DNA of 64,000 nt from positions 3,286,001 to 3,350,000 of the forward strand of contig NC_009952.1 in assembly GCF_000018145.1 (NCBI RefSeq), read 5' to 3'. Source of the stretch: Dinoroseobacter shibae DFL 12 = DSM 16493 (GTDB taxonomy: Bacteria; Pseudomonadota; Alphaproteobacteria; Rhodobacterales; Rhodobacteraceae). Position 1 is the stretch's first letter. Every line of letters starts with the position of its first letter. Of the stretch, positions 47,773-61,462 are shown piece by piece. The position numbers were made by a program, and so were the translations under genes. The notes under the pieces are model-generated. The model made no database searches. It was given only the letters and a program-made list of their open reading frames with translations, and was not told the DNA's origin.

Positions 47773-47790
47773 GGACGCTCAACGGCGTCC
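47773..47790. terminator. Stem-loop at the convergence of cytochrome c and nir operon
   Basis: GGACGC (47773-47778) pairs with GCGTCC (47785-47790) around six bases. The stop codon of the last nir-operon gene (47779) lies in the loop. It could serve as terminator for both strands. Confidence 0.45.
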
Positions 47791-48027
47791 GTCCGCCTCG
47801 TCCATCAGGCGGCGGATCCATTTGCCCGTGGCCCAGGCCGCGGGAATGCCCAGAAGCAACCCCGCCAGGACAGCGGCCACCGGGGACAATTCCTGGATCC
47901 CGAAGACCCGCCCCATCAATGCAAGCATGAAGAGGTTGACCGCGACGGCCCCGGCCGCCAGCGGATAAAGCAGCACGGCCAGTTTCCAGACCGGCCAGGG
48001 CGCATCGGAAGAGTTCTGTGCGTTCAT
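47779..48027 (-). CDS. Small membrane protein at the end of the nir operon
   Basis: 82 residues with two membrane helices (about 15-40 and 47-65) and a basic C-terminal tail. It overlaps the CbiX-like gene as ATGA, so it is co-translated with it. I do not recognise a characterised family; the location suggests an assembly or NO-related role. Not alignable by eye to NnrU. Confidence 0.72.
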   Translation of the reverse strand: MNAQNSSDAPWPVWKLAVLLYPLAAGAVAVNLFMLALMGRVFGIQELSPVAAVLAGLLLGIPAAWATGKWIRRLMDEADGRR

Positions 48028-48740
48028 GCCGCGACCTCCGCGATCTCGCTGGCCTGCAGTTCGCGCGCGATCAGGTGCACGATACCCGGCGTCGTCCCGA
48101 CGGTCGGCAGAACCAGCCCGGCGAAATGGCTTTGGGCAATGGCTTCGGGAACATCGCCCATGGCGTGACCGGCGTTGGTGGCGAAGCCCGGCAGGCAGAT
48201 CGCCGGTCCAGGCACCATCGCCAGCACATCGGCCAGGTAAGGCGCCTGTTCGAGATAGGCGGGAATGACCATGCGCAGGTCGGTCAGATCGGTGATATCG
48301 CGCGCCAGCCCCGCCGCCCAAGCCTCGGGGATCGGCCCGCGGGCCGATCCGTGCGCAGCCAGGACCACGGTGGTCTCGGACGGGGTCAGCCCGGCCTCGG
48401 CCATCGCCGCGGTCAGCATCTGGGCGCAATGGAACCGGAACCCCGGCACCTGTCCCAAGGGCGTCAGGACGCGGGTTCCGGCGCGGCCGATCGCGGCAAG
48501 GCAGTCGGGCAGGATCCGGCGGATGATCCAGCCGTCACACATGAAGACAGGAAAGACCACCGCCTCGGGCGAGAGCCCGTCGAACGCCCGCTCCAGCGCG
48601 CCGGGGGCAGCCACGGTCGCCCCCCGCACGCGCCAGCCGGGCAATTCGGCGGCCACGTCGCGGGCGAGCTGCTGCAGCGCCAGCTCCGTGGGTTCGGGGT
48701 CGGACGGTGCCCCGTGAGCGATCAGCACGGCCTCCGGCAT
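48024..48740 (-). CDS. CbiX/SirB-like sirohydrochlorin chelatase family protein
   Basis: 238 residues from ATG 48740 (the ATG at 48785 lies inside nirN). Two chelatase half-domains, each opening with a His motif: LIAHGAPSDPEP and LAAHGSARGPIP. Such proteins insert Co or Fe into sirohydrochlorin. Heme d1 is built from siroheme, so an iron-inserting role for d1 synthesis fits the operon. Whether the metal is iron cannot be told from sequence. Confidence 0.8.
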   Translation of the reverse strand: MPEAVLIAHGAPSDPEPTELALQQLARDVAAELPGWRVRGATVAAPGALERAFDGLSPEAVVFPVFMCDGWIIRRILPDCLAAIGRAGTRVLTPLGQVPGFRFHCAQMLTAAMAEAGLTPSETTVVLAAHGSARGPIPEAWAAGLARDITDLTDLRMVIPAYLEQAPYLADVLAMVPGPAICLPGFATNAGHAMGDVPEAIAQSHFAGLVLPTVGTTPGIVHLIARELQASEIAEVAA

Positions 48741-48741
48741 G

Positions 48742-50295
48742 TCAGTGGCTCGTGCCTTCGGAGAAGGTGATCTTGTTCCAGACATTGTATTTCCCCGATG
48801 GTTTGTTCATGGGCAGGCGCTTGACCTCTTCGAGCGTGGCCGCATCATAGACGATCACCGCGCCGTCTTCTTCCCAGATGCTGACAAGCGCATGGGTTCC
48901 GTCGCGGTCGAACTCCACATGGGCAACCGTGGCGCCGGGTTCCGGGCGCAGGGTCTTGACGATCTCCAGGCTCTGCTTGTCGATCACGTGCATCACGTCC
49001 TTGTTCGGACCGAAGAACACGTCGGCCCAGACATAGGGCGTGTTCTCATGGCTGCGCAGGAAGAAACCCGGGCCTTCGGTTTCGATCGTGCTCAGGACCT
49101 CCCAGCTTTCGATGTCGATCACAGACAGCTTGCCCTCGCGCAGGTGCGGCGTGGCCATGACGCGGGTGTCGCCCCGGATCCAGGAGATGCCGGAGCCGAG
49201 ATGCGGCATGCCCGGAAGGGGCAGCTTGGCGATCTCGCGCCCGACATTGAGGTTCACGACCACCCCGTGCGCCCCGTCGCGCGCCGCCCCGATCAGGAAG
49301 CGGTAATCCGGGGTGAAGAAGAAATCGTCGATCGGCTCGGCGGTCTCGATCCGGCGGCGAGCGAAGAGCCCCTCAGAGGAGGCGATCGCCTCGACCATGT
49401 CCTTCTCGCGGCTGTGCACGAAGCCTTCGTAGACCGGGTCGGCTTCCGGGTCCGTGGCCACTTCCCAGATTTCGGGAGCGTCCTTGAGTGCGAGGATGAA
49501 GCTCTGCCGCTGGGGTGCCTGGTAGACCGCAGAGACCCGGCTGGTCTGCCCGGATTTCGAGATCACGTCCATCACCCGCGCCACGGAGAGATCTTCGGTC
49601 GACAGGATGGTCAGGGTCTGGGGCAGGTAATTGGCCACCGCAAGCCACTTGCCGTCATGGCTCATGGCGATGTTGCGGCTGTTGAGGCCCGCGCGCACGC
49701 GCCCGACCTCCTGCAGGGACCACAGGTCGTATTTCTGGACCCAGCCATCGCGGGACATGACGAAGACGAAATGCCCGTCCGGCGTGAATTTCGGGCCGCC
49801 ATGGACGGCAAAGGGGGTTTCGAATCGGTCGAGCACGTCCCAGCTGTCGCCGTCGAGCACGCTGACATGGTGATCGCCGGTCTCCACGACCAGCGTGATG
49901 TTCATCGGGTCCGCGTCCCAGACCGGGGCCGGTGCCGCGACATAGCCCGCGTTCATGGTCGCGCTGGCCGCGATCTGCTCGGGACCCCAGGCGGGGATCT
50001 CGTTCAGCGGGGTGTTGAGCCATTCCGCAAGTGCGGCGATCTCGGTCTCGGAGATCACATCCTCGAAACCTGGCATCTGCGTCGCGGCACGGCCATGGGC
50101 GATCACATCGTGCAGGTGCGGGCCGCGCATGCGGCTGAGGGTTTCGGGGATCAGCGCGGGGCCGGTGCCGCCAAGACGGTCGCCGCCATGGCACATGGCG
50201 CACTCCTCGGCGTAGATTTGCGCAGGATCGGCCAGCGCCGGCGTGGTCAGGGCGACCAGAACCGCGAGGCTAGACAAAAGCCGGCTTGGGGTCAT
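48742..50295 (-). CDS. nirN: NirN, cytochrome c/d1-type protein of heme d1 maturation
   Basis: 517 residues. Signal peptide (LTTPALADP), heme c site CAMCH at about residue 33-37, and an eight-bladed propeller resembling NirS ([27 protein letters not shown]). NirN performs the last dehydrogenation of heme d1 and hands it to NirS in the periplasm. It is shorter than NirS and lies downstream of nirJ, which supports NirN over a second NirS. Start overlaps the nirJ end by 26 bases. Confidence 0.9.
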   Translation of the reverse strand: MTPSRLLSSLAVLVALTTPALADPAQIYAEECAMCHGGDRLGGTGPALIPETLSRMRGPHLHDVIAHGRAATQMPGFEDVISETEIAALAEWLNTPLNEIPAWGPEQIAASATMNAGYVAAPAPVWDADPMNITLVVETGDHHVSVLDGDSWDVLDRFETPFAVHGGPKFTPDGHFVFVMSRDGWVQKYDLWSLQEVGRVRAGLNSRNIAMSHDGKWLAVANYLPQTLTILSTEDLSVARVMDVISKSGQTSRVSAVYQAPQRQSFILALKDAPEIWEVATDPEADPVYEGFVHSREKDMVEAIASSEGLFARRRIETAEPIDDFFFTPDYRFLIGAARDGAHGVVVNLNVGREIAKLPLPGMPHLGSGISWIRGDTRVMATPHLREGKLSVIDIESWEVLSTIETEGPGFFLRSHENTPYVWADVFFGPNKDVMHVIDKQSLEIVKTLRPEPGATVAHVEFDRDGTHALVSIWEEDGAVIVYDAATLEEVKRLPMNKPSGKYNVWNKITFSEGTSH

Positions 50296-51484
50296 GTCGG
50301 TCTCCGATGAAAGGTCTGACGGTCAGGCGGTCGATATCCGTTGCAGTGCCGGTTTCGGCCGCGGTGAGATAGCAGGCAGGGTCTTCGGCCCAGGGGTCGC
50401 CGGTCAGCTGAAGCGCGCGAATGCGCGTGTTGCCGCCGCAGACCGCCTGGTGGGCACAGGCTCCGCACCGGCCCTTTAGCGGCCGCGGACGGCGGCGCAG
50501 CTCGGCCAGCATCGGGTCGGGCCCGGTCCAGAGCTCGGAAAACGGGGTCTGCTTGACACTGCCGACGGTGTATTCGGACCAGTAGGTGTCAGGGTGCACG
50601 TCGCCCTGGGTGTCGATATTGGCAACCCCCACGCCCGAGGCATTTCCGCCCCAGGCCTCCAGGTGCTTGCGCAGATGGGCCACTTGCGCGGCGGGGAAAT
50701 TGGCTTTTGCCCAGTTCAGGAAATAGACCGCGTCGGCATCGTTGTTGCCGGTCACGATTTCCAGCGGATGGCCCCTGCCCTCGGCACTTTCCAGCGCGCG
50801 TGCGATCAGCAGGTCCATGGCGCGGCGGGTGCGGGCATGGTCGGCATCCTCGCCCCGGTTCTTGTTGCCGCGCCCGGCATAGACCAGGTGCGACAGGTAG
50901 AACTTGTCCACCCCCTCGTCATCGCAGAGCTTCAGAAGCTCGGGCAGCTGGCTCTCATTCTGTTCGGTGATGGTGAAGCGCAGGCCCACCTTGATCCCGC
51001 GCCGCTTGCACGAACGCACGCCGGCCAGCGCCTGTTCATAGGCACCGATCACGCCGCGGAAAGCGTCGTTGGTGGCGCCGATCCCGTCGATCGAGATGCC
51101 GACATAGTCGAACCCGATCTCCGCCACGCGGTCGGCCTTGGACCCGATCACGCCGGTACCGTTGGTGGACAGGGCCAGCACGCGGGTCAACGCCCGCGCG
51201 CGTTTGGCCAGCGCGAAGAGGTCATCGCGCAGCAAGGGCTCGCCCCCGGACAGGATCAGCGCGGGCACCTTGAAGCGTCCGATATCCTCCAGCGTTTCGC
51301 GGGCCTGGGCCGCCGTCAGCTCGCCCGGGAAATCCACATCCGCCGAGACCGTGTAGCAATGCTTGCACTTGAGATTGCAGCGCCGCGTCAGGTTCCAGAT
51401 CACGACCGGCTTTGGCGTGCCCCTGGCGATACGCGGCGGGGTCGGATGATAGAGCTGGTCGAGATAATGGCTCAGCCGGAACAT
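50270..51484 (-). CDS. nirJ: NirJ, radical SAM enzyme of heme d1 biosynthesis
   Basis: 404 residues. Radical SAM cluster C36-N-L-K-C40-K-H-C43, GGEPLLRDD for SAM binding, and a C-terminal second cluster region ([14 protein letters not shown], then DPAC). It replaces the two propionate groups of didecarboxysiroheme by keto groups. Starts 1 base before the nirH stop. Confidence 0.95.
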   Translation of the reverse strand: MFRLSHYLDQLYHPTPPRIARGTPKPVVIWNLTRRCNLKCKHCYTVSADVDFPGELTAAQARETLEDIGRFKVPALILSGGEPLLRDDLFALAKRARALTRVLALSTNGTGVIGSKADRVAEIGFDYVGISIDGIGATNDAFRGVIGAYEQALAGVRSCKRRGIKVGLRFTITEQNESQLPELLKLCDDEGVDKFYLSHLVYAGRGNKNRGEDADHARTRRAMDLLIARALESAEGRGHPLEIVTGNNDADAVYFLNWAKANFPAAQVAHLRKHLEAWGGNASGVGVANIDTQGDVHPDTYWSEYTVGSVKQTPFSELWTGPDPMLAELRRRPRPLKGRCGACAHQAVCGGNTRIRALQLTGDPWAEDPACYLTAAETGTATDIDRLTVRPFIGDRHDPKPAFV

Positions 51485-51485
51485 G

Positions 51486-51971
51486 TCATTTCCCCTTTGC
51501 CAGCCGCAGGCCGGTCTTTTTCAGGATGCGCTTGGAATAGAGGACGTCCGACGCCCGGCAGGCCGCTCCCAGCAGGGTGGCGATCTCGGCGCGCTTGGCC
51601 TCGACCTCGTCTCTGGTGTCGCCATGGACCATCGCGAAGAGGTTGTAGGGCCAGTCCGGCAGCGCGCGGGGCCGCTCGTAGCAATGGGAGACAAAGCCGA
51701 GCGCGCCGATCCGGGCACCCAGCTCGGCCACATCCGCATCGCGCACGTCCCAGACGGTCATGCCATTTGCGGTCATGCCCAGCTTGTAGTGGTTGGGCGC
51801 GATGGCGATCCGGCGCATGATCCCGCGAGCCTTTAGGCTGCGCAGGCGCGCCATGACCTGGTCCTCGGGCATCCCGAGCGCCTCGGCCACGGCGGCATAG
51901 GGCTCGGCCACCAGGGGCAACCCGGCCTGGGTTTCGGCGATGAGCGCTCGGTCGATATGATCCATTTTCAT
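51486..51971 (-). CDS. nirH: NirH, siroheme decarboxylase subunit
   Basis: 161 residues from ATG 51971, overlapping nirG as ATGA. AsnC/Lrp-like helix-turn-helix fold ([19 protein letters not shown]) with the siroheme-decarboxylase tract [13 protein letters not shown]. It acts with NirD, NirL and NirG to make 12,18-didecarboxysiroheme rather than as a DNA-binding regulator. The longer frame to 52103 lies inside nirG. Confidence 0.9.
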   Translation of the reverse strand: MKMDHIDRALIAETQAGLPLVAEPYAAVAEALGMPEDQVMARLRSLKARGIMRRIAIAPNHYKLGMTANGMTVWDVRDADVAELGARIGALGFVSHCYERPRALPDWPYNLFAMVHGDTRDEVEAKRAEIATLLGAACRASDVLYSKRILKKTGLRLAKGK

Positions 51972-52417
51972 GCTGCCACCCGGAACCCGATGAAAAACTC
52001 CTGCAATTTCGGAAAGAGTAGAACGGGAAGGCCCGTTTCCGCCTCGATCCGCGCCTGGGCCTCGGTGATGCCATCCTCGGTTTCGGTCGCGAGAACGAAC
52101 CACATGTTCAGCCGGTGCGTACGTTCATAATTATGCGCCACCTCGGGCAGCGCATTGACTTTGGTTAGGACCGCGTCGAACGCGTCCGCGGGCACCTCCA
52201 TGGCGCACAGGCACAGGCCGCCCCCCATGGCCGCAGCATCGTAGAACGGGCCGAAGCGGGTGACATAGCCTGCCTCCCGCATCCGGGCGATACGGGCGAT
52301 CACGTCATCTTCGGTCAGGCCCAGCGCATCGCCCACGACAGCAAAAGGCGAGGCCGCGATCGGAAAGCCGGCCTGCAACTCGTTGAGCAACAGCCGGTCA
52401 GTGGCATCAAGGGTCAT
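51968..52417 (-). CDS. nirG: NirG, siroheme decarboxylase subunit
   Basis: 149 residues, AsnC/Lrp-like. Starts MTLDATDRLLLNELQAGFP and carries NYERTHRLNMWFVL, the NirD/NirG-type version of the active-site strand. It pairs with NirH. Four-base overlaps link it to nirDL and nirH. Confidence 0.88.
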   Translation of the reverse strand: MTLDATDRLLLNELQAGFPIAASPFAVVGDALGLTEDDVIARIARMREAGYVTRFGPFYDAAAMGGGLCLCAMEVPADAFDAVLTKVNALPEVAHNYERTHRLNMWFVLATETEDGITEAQARIEAETGLPVLLFPKLQEFFIGFRVAA

Positions 52418-53409
52418 GCGGGTTCCTTTCGCGGCAGGTCGATCAGGGCGCCGGTCTGCTTGAAGCAGCGCAGCGAGAACAGGATCTCATGCGGCACTCC
52501 GCGCAGTTCCGGCAGGGCGCGGGCGCGTTTCAGGACCGCCATCGCGTCCTCGCGGCTGCGCCCGTGGATCATGTTGTAAAGCGTGTAGGGCCAGACACCC
52601 GGCACGGCTTTGCGCTGATAGCACAGGGTCACGCCCGGCACTGCGGCAAGCGCCGGACCCGCCTGGGCCACCTGTGCGGGCGGCACCTGCCACACGACCA
52701 TGGCATTGGCGCGCCATCCAAGGGCCCGGTGACGCACGATCACGCCGAACCGGGTCAGATAGCCCTCCTCCAGAAGCCGGGCGGCGCGGCGCAACGCGCC
52801 AGCCTCGTCCAGGTCGCAGACCGGGGCCACCGCGCGAAACGGGCGGGCAACCATCGGCAGGCCGGTGGAGAGGACCTGCATCAGCTTGCGGTCCGTGGCA
52901 TCGATCGCCCCCAGCGTGGCGACCCGGGACGGTTCGACACCATGGGCGGCCTTGCCGCTCATGTCGAAGCCCAGGTCGATGTTGAACGGCGCCACCAGAC
53001 GCAGGTCGAGCACCCGCAGGCCCGTCTCTGCCCCAATCTGGGCGAGTGCGGCATCCACATGGGCACGGTCGGGGCCGGTGGCCACGAACCAGATGTTCCA
53101 GCGATGCTCGCGCAGGTAGGAATGGTTGACACCGGGTTGCGCATTGATGATGGCCGCGGTCTTTTCCACCTCCCATTCGGGGGCGGAGACGGCCGCGAGG
53201 GTGCTGGCCCCGGCGGTGTTGGGTCGGCAGGTCGCGCCGAAGCGGGTGACCGCCCCGCGCGCCACGAGCGCCTGCATCCGGGCGAGGACGGTGTCTTCGG
53301 TCGTGCCCACGGACTTGGCGATCTCGGCAAAGGGACGCGCGACCACGGGTACGTTGCGCTGAAACTCGTTCAGTAGCCGATCGTCGAGAGAGATTTCAGC
53401 CAGTGTCAT
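52414..53409 (-). CDS. nirDL: NirD-NirL fusion, siroheme decarboxylase
   Basis: 331 residues made of two AsnC/Lrp-like halves. The first (1-165) starts LDDRLLNEFQRNVPVV and has SYLREHRWNIWFVATG (NirD type); the second (165-331) starts DATDRKLMQVLSTGLPMV and has PGVWPYTLYNMIHG (NirL type). In many denitrifiers nirD and nirL are separate genes; here they are one reading frame with no frameshift. It removes acetate side chains of siroheme with NirG and NirH. Confidence 0.92.
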   Translation of the reverse strand: MTLAEISLDDRLLNEFQRNVPVVARPFAEIAKSVGTTEDTVLARMQALVARGAVTRFGATCRPNTAGASTLAAVSAPEWEVEKTAAIINAQPGVNHSYLREHRWNIWFVATGPDRAHVDAALAQIGAETGLRVLDLRLVAPFNIDLGFDMSGKAAHGVEPSRVATLGAIDATDRKLMQVLSTGLPMVARPFRAVAPVCDLDEAGALRRAARLLEEGYLTRFGVIVRHRALGWRANAMVVWQVPPAQVAQAGPALAAVPGVTLCYQRKAVPGVWPYTLYNMIHGRSREDAMAVLKRARALPELRGVPHEILFSLRCFKQTGALIDLPRKEPA

Positions 53410-53413
53410 AGCA

Positions 53414-54580
53414 TCACAATCCTATCCGGTGAGCGCGCGCGGTGAAGAAGATGCCCGAGGGGCTCTCCGCCGCGATCTCACCCGTCAGCGCAAAGGTCTC
53501 GGTGTCGTAGATCAGCACCTTTCCGGCGTCGCGGACGGACACCCACACCTCGTTGCCGCGTGGGGCGAATTCCATGTGCAGGATCGCCGGGCCAGGCTGG
53601 AAGCTGTGAATGACGTCGCCGGTCGCGGTATCGAGCACCTGGATCGTGTCGTTGAGCGGATGCGCGAAGTTCACCCAGACCTGCCGCCCTCCGGGGCGTG
53701 CGACGGCGAAGACCGGCTGGCCGTGGGTCGCCGTGCGACCGACTTCCTCGAAGCTGCGGGAATCAAGCCAGAGCACCTCGTGACGGCCGACAGCCGGAAG
53801 CGCGAAGCGATCCCCGGCAAGTGCCCAGCCTTCGAGATGGGGCATCTTGTAGACCGGCAGCGGTTCCTCGCCGCGACCGTAGCCGGGCAGGATGCGGCGC
53901 GGGGTGGGCTCGGCCTCCCACAGGTCCAGCAGGCTCAGCCCGTCTTCGCCGAACAGCCCGGCGATATAGGTGCGGCCATCACCGGTGATCAGCGCGTCAT
54001 AGGGGTTCTCGCCCATACCGGCTATGATCAGCGGCTCGGGGTCCGGCTGGTTCATGTCCACCAGCCAGGTCTCGCCGCTGTCCCACATGGTGAAGGCAAA
54101 CCGCCGACCGGGGACATCCACGAGGCCGATGGTCTTGGCCCCGGTGTCGAAACTGGCCACGTGCTCGAGGGTATCCGCGTCGAAGATGCGCACGCCGCCC
54201 GGCTCGTAATTGGCCACGGCGACCAGCGTGCCATCATCGGAGATCGCGCCGCCGATGGCATTGCCCGACTGGATCACCCGGCCCACGATCTGTCCGGTCA
54301 GCAGGTCGAGCTTGGTCAGACCCCCATCGCGCCCGAAAACGAACGCATACCGCCCGTCATCGGAAAACACGACCGAAGCGTGGGAGAGGTCTCCGAACCC
54401 CTCCACCTGGTCGAGCACCGTGTGGGTGCTGCGGTCGACGATCAGGACAGCGCCCGTCGCGCGTTCGATCACCACGCCCAGCCCGGCGGTGCTGCGGGGT
54501 TCCGAGGCGAGCGCCTGGTTGAACCAGAACGCAAAGAGCAAAGTCAGGAACAGCAGGGTCGAGGCGATGGGGCGTACCAT
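53414..54580 (-). CDS. nirF: NirF, heme d1 biosynthesis propeller protein
   Basis: 388 residues from ATG 54580 (GGAG 12 bases upstream; the ATG at 54598 overlaps nirC). Signal peptide MVRPIASTLLFLTLLFAFWF ending near ALASEP, then a d1-type propeller with HASVVFSDDGRYAFVFGRDG. No heme c motif, as expected. It acts in the periplasm before NirN in the last steps of heme d1 formation. Confidence 0.93.
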   Translation of the reverse strand: MVRPIASTLLFLTLLFAFWFNQALASEPRSTAGLGVVIERATGAVLIVDRSTHTVLDQVEGFGDLSHASVVFSDDGRYAFVFGRDGGLTKLDLLTGQIVGRVIQSGNAIGGAISDDGTLVAVANYEPGGVRIFDADTLEHVASFDTGAKTIGLVDVPGRRFAFTMWDSGETWLVDMNQPDPEPLIIAGMGENPYDALITGDGRTYIAGLFGEDGLSLLDLWEAEPTPRRILPGYGRGEEPLPVYKMPHLEGWALAGDRFALPAVGRHEVLWLDSRSFEEVGRTATHGQPVFAVARPGGRQVWVNFAHPLNDTIQVLDTATGDVIHSFQPGPAILHMEFAPRGNEVWVSVRDAGKVLIYDTETFALTGEIAAESPSGIFFTARAHRIGL

Positions 54581-54584
54581 GGGT

Positions 54585-54896
54585 CTACTCCGTTGCAAGA
54601 AGATAATCGGCGATCCACGCCGCTTCGCGTTCGGTCATCAGCGCGCGCCAGGGGGGCATTGCGGTACCGGGCAAACCGTCGAGGATCATCTGAGCGAGAT
54701 CTTCGGGCGCCCAATGGGAAAGGGCCTCGGCGCGCAGGTCCGGGCCAAGCCCGCCCTTTCGGGTCAACCCGTGGCAGGACCCGCAATCCTGCAGGACAAG
54801 CCTTTCGAGCGCAGCGGTATCCAGCGGTGTCTCGCCGGCCTGCAGCGGCCCCGCGGCACACAGGATCAGACAGAGCGCTGCGACGGTCCTAGACAT
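54585..54896 (-). CDS. nirC: NirC, periplasmic monoheme cytochrome c
   Basis: 103 residues. Signal peptide to about AGPLQAGE, one heme site CGSCH in LVLQDCGSCHGLTRKGGLGPD in part, and Met in TAMPPWRALM. NirC can carry electrons to NirS or serve in d1 maturation. Overlaps nirE by 8 bases. Confidence 0.92.
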   Translation of the reverse strand: MSRTVAALCLILCAAGPLQAGETPLDTAALERLVLQDCGSCHGLTRKGGLGPDLRAEALSHWAPEDLAQMILDGLPGTAMPPWRALMTEREAAWIADYLLATE

Positions 54897-55683
54897 GGAG
54901 CACCTTCACCTTGTCGTTCACGCGCCCGACGGCTTCGGGCATCACGGCGCCGACATCGGTCGCCAATTCGACGACGCGCCCGATGACAAACAGGACCGGG
55001 CTGGGAAAGACGCGGGCTTCCACGTCGGTGGCGACACGGCTGAGGTTGGTCAGGCAGCGCTGCTCGCCCGGGGTGGTGGCGCGGGACACGGCCAGCACGG
55101 GCAAGTCCACGGGCAGGCCTTGGCCAATCAGGTTGCGGGAGATCTCGGCGATATTGGCGCCGCCCATGTAGACCACGAGGGTGGTGTCGAGATCGGCCAG
55201 GCTCGCCCAGTCCAGGTCCAGCGGTTCATCCGCCTTGCGATGGCCGGTCACGTAGCGCACGCCGGTGGCCAGGCCGCGATGGGTCAGGGGCACACCGGTC
55301 GAGGCCGCGGTGCCTTGCGCGGCGGTGATGCCGGGCACGATTTCCACGCGGATGCCATGGGCCCGCAACTCGGCGGCTTCTTCCGAGCCCCGCCCGAAGA
55401 TGAACGGGTCCCCACCCTTCAGGCGGACCACGTCCTGGCCGGTCATGGCGATGTCCACGAGCATGTCGTTGATTTCGGATTGCGGCACCGGATGGAAGCC
55501 TGCGCGTTTGCCGACAGAGATCAGCCGCGTGCCTTTCTTGGCGAGATTGACGATCTCGCTGGGGACGAGCCGGTCGTGAACGATGACTTCGGCGTCGAGG
55601 ATCAGGCGCAGGGCGCGCAGGGTCAGAAATTCCGGATCTCCGGGACCCGCGCCGACGAGGCTGACTTTTCCAAAGGGTCTCAT
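54889..55683 (-). CDS. nirE: NirE, uroporphyrinogen-III C-methyltransferase
   Basis: 264 residues. SUMT hallmarks: VSLVGAGPGDPEFLTLRALRLI in part, VVRLKGGDPFIFGRGSEEA, PGITAAQGTAASTGVPLTHRG and TTLVVYMGG. It uses SAM to make precorrin-2, the first step from uroporphyrinogen III to siroheme and heme d1. Its place between nirS and nirC marks it as the denitrification copy. Confidence 0.93.
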   Translation of the reverse strand: MRPFGKVSLVGAGPGDPEFLTLRALRLILDAEVIVHDRLVPSEIVNLAKKGTRLISVGKRAGFHPVPQSEINDMLVDIAMTGQDVVRLKGGDPFIFGRGSEEAAELRAHGIRVEIVPGITAAQGTAASTGVPLTHRGLATGVRYVTGHRKADEPLDLDWASLADLDTTLVVYMGGANIAEISRNLIGQGLPVDLPVLAVSRATTPGEQRCLTNLSRVATDVEARVFPSPVLFVIGRVVELATDVGAVMPEAVGRVNDKVKVLHV

Positions 55684-55731
55684 GGGGCGTTCTCCTAGCT
55701 GCGGGCTGGGCCTTCTTGAAATTCTGGAGAA

Positions 55732-55762
55732 GGACCCCGGAGGCGCGGAGCCCCCGGGGTCC
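55732..55762 (-). terminator. Stem-loop between nirS and nirE
   Basis: GGACCCCGG (55732-55740) pairs perfectly with CCGGGGTCC (55754-55762) around a 13-base loop. It starts 10 bases after the nirS stop on the transcribed strand; a moderately U-containing tract (TTCTCC, AATTTC) follows. It probably stabilises nirS mRNA or partly terminates, so that the enzyme is made in excess over the d1 biosynthesis proteins. Confidence 0.6.
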
Positions 55763-55771
55763 AGGACGGCG

Positions 55772-59696
<3,925 letters not shown>

Positions 59697-59700
<4 letters not shown>

Positions 59701-60887
59701 AACAGAGCTTGCACCGCCTTTTCGGCGACGGATTTCGCATCTTCTTCCTCGCGGCGGGCGTGTTCGGCCTGCTGGCGGCGATCTACTGGCAGGCGTGGCT
59801 GGGGGTTCATGCCTTCGGCGGCATGGTGACCGAGCACAGCTTCGCGCCGCCGCCGCACCTGTGGCACGCCCATGAGATGATCTTCGGCTATGCCGGTGCG
59901 GCCCTGGGCGGTTTCTTCCTGACGGCAGTGCCCAACTGGACCGGGGCCAAGGCCGCGCGGCACGGCTTCATCGTGCTGGTCGCGGGGCTGTGGCTGGCTG
60001 GGCGGGTGGCGATCTGGATGTCCGGCAGCCTGCCGCCGGTTCTGGTCGCGGCGGTGGACCTCGCGTTCCTGCCGGTGCTGGCCACCAAGATCCTGACCCA
60101 GCTTCTGAACCGCCCGAAGCCACAGAACATGATGTTCCTTGGGCTTCTGACCCTGGTCTGGCTGGCCAATGCGACGGTCCATGCAGACTGGATCGGGCTT
60201 GGCGGGCCAGGCGCCGAAGTCGGCCTGCGCGCCGGGCTGCTCGGCATCTGCGCAATGATCGCGGTGCTGGGCGGGCGCGTGACCCCGGCCTTCACCCGCA
60301 ACGCGATGACCCGCGCCGGACGGGAGACCGACCTGCCCGCGTCGCGCAAGCCGGTCGAGCTGATTGGGATCGCCCTGGCCATCGGGCTGCCTGTGCTCGT
60401 GCTCGCCGAAGCCCCCGAGCGGCTCATCGCGGTGCTGGCCGTGATCTGCGGTGCTGCACAACTCGCGCGGCTGGCGGGGTGGCGCACCGGCTGGACCCTG
60501 GGACAGCCGATCCTGTGGAGCCTGCACCTGGCCTTCGGAATGCTCGGGGCGGGGTACCTGCTTCTGGGGCTGTCGCTGACCGGCATGGGCAGCGAGGTCG
60601 CCGCCTTGCACGTTCTGGGGATCGGAACGGTGGGCGGGATGACCGTCGCGGTGATGTCCCGGGCGATCCTGGGGCATTCCGGACGCGCCCTGGTTGCGCC
60701 GCGCCCCGTCGCGCTGGCCTTCGGGCTGATCGGGCTGGCCGCTGTGATCCGATGGGTCGGTTCCTCGGCCCAGATCGACCTCTACTTCGCGGCGATGCTG
60801 GTCGCAGGCGCCCTGTGGATCGCGGCTATGGCCTTGTTCGTCCTCAGCCTTTTGCCGGCCATTCTCGGGTCGAGCGCCGCGGAGTAA
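59697..60887 (+). CDS. nnrS: NnrS family heme/copper membrane protein
   Basis: 396 residues with about 12 membrane segments. Family features: LWHAHEMIFGYAGAALGGFFLTAVPNWTG in parts with conserved His, GGRVTPAFTRNA, and GGMTVAVMSRAILGHSG. NnrS proteins protect denitrifiers from NO-induced iron stress. The longer frame to 59439 lies inside nirI. Confidence 0.93.
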
Positions 60888-60917
60888 CGCAAGCGGGCGC
60901 GGCAACACGCCCCGGTC

Positions 60918-60931
60918 TTGACGTTGGTTAA
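60918..60931 (+). promoter_or_regulatory. FNR/DNR-type box upstream of norC
   Basis: TTGAC-GTTG-GTTAA, flanked by CCCGGTC on the left and G on the right, almost identical to the nirS/nirI box. Centre 72.5 bases before the norC ATG, close to the 71.5 bases seen for nirS. The expected -10 (60954-60959, CACCCT) is weak, so activation is probably essential. Confidence 0.7.
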
Positions 60932-60996
60932 GACTCCCGCCGCGCCCGCAAGGCACCCTGAAGAGGTCCTAAACCCTCCGACAAGGAGCACTACCC

Positions 60997-61449
60997 ATGA
61001 AAGACGTCATGACGAAAGGCATGGCCCGCAATATCTTCTACGGCGGGTCCCTGTTTTTCCTAGCGATCTTCCTTGGCCTTACTGCACATAGCCATTTCTA
61101 TATCGTGAACACCTCGACCGCGTCGATGGAGCTCACCGACAGCGTGGTTCTCGGCAAGAAGGTCTGGGAAGACAAAACCTGTGTCAACTGTCACTCCATC
61201 CTCGGCGAAGGCGCCTACTTCGCGCCCGAGGTTGGCAACGTGATGACCCGCTGGGGCGTCGTTGACGATCCCGAAGCGGCCTTCGAAACCCTCAAGGGCT
61301 GGATCCAGGCAATGCCGACCGGCATCGAGGGCCGTCGCCAGATGCCTTACTTCGAACTCACCGATGAGGAGATCCGCGGTCTGTCGGACTTCCTGATCTG
61401 GACCGACAAGATCGACGCCCAGGGCTGGCCGCCGAACGACGCCGGTTAA
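60997..61449 (+). CDS. norC: Nitric oxide reductase subunit C (cytochrome c)
   Basis: 150 residues. N-terminal membrane anchor at about 12-33, heme site TCVNCHSILGEGAYFAPE, Met ligand in RRQMPYF. It receives electrons from periplasmic cytochromes and passes them to NorB. AAGGAG precedes the ATG by 8 bases. Confidence 0.97.
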   Translation: MKDVMTKGMARNIFYGGSLFFLAIFLGLTAHSHFYIVNTSTASMELTDSVVLGKKVWEDKTCVNCHSILGEGAYFAPEVGNVMTRWGVVDDPEAAFETLKGWIQAMPTGIEGRRQMPYFELTDEEIRGLSDFLIWTDKIDAQGWPPNDAG

Positions 61450-61462
61450 GGAGAGCAAAGCC

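Noticed and set aside
51486-53409. AsnC/Lrp-type transcription regulators
   Set aside because: The three genes look like Lrp proteins but their place between nirF and nirJ and their active-site strands identify them as siroheme decarboxylase subunits.
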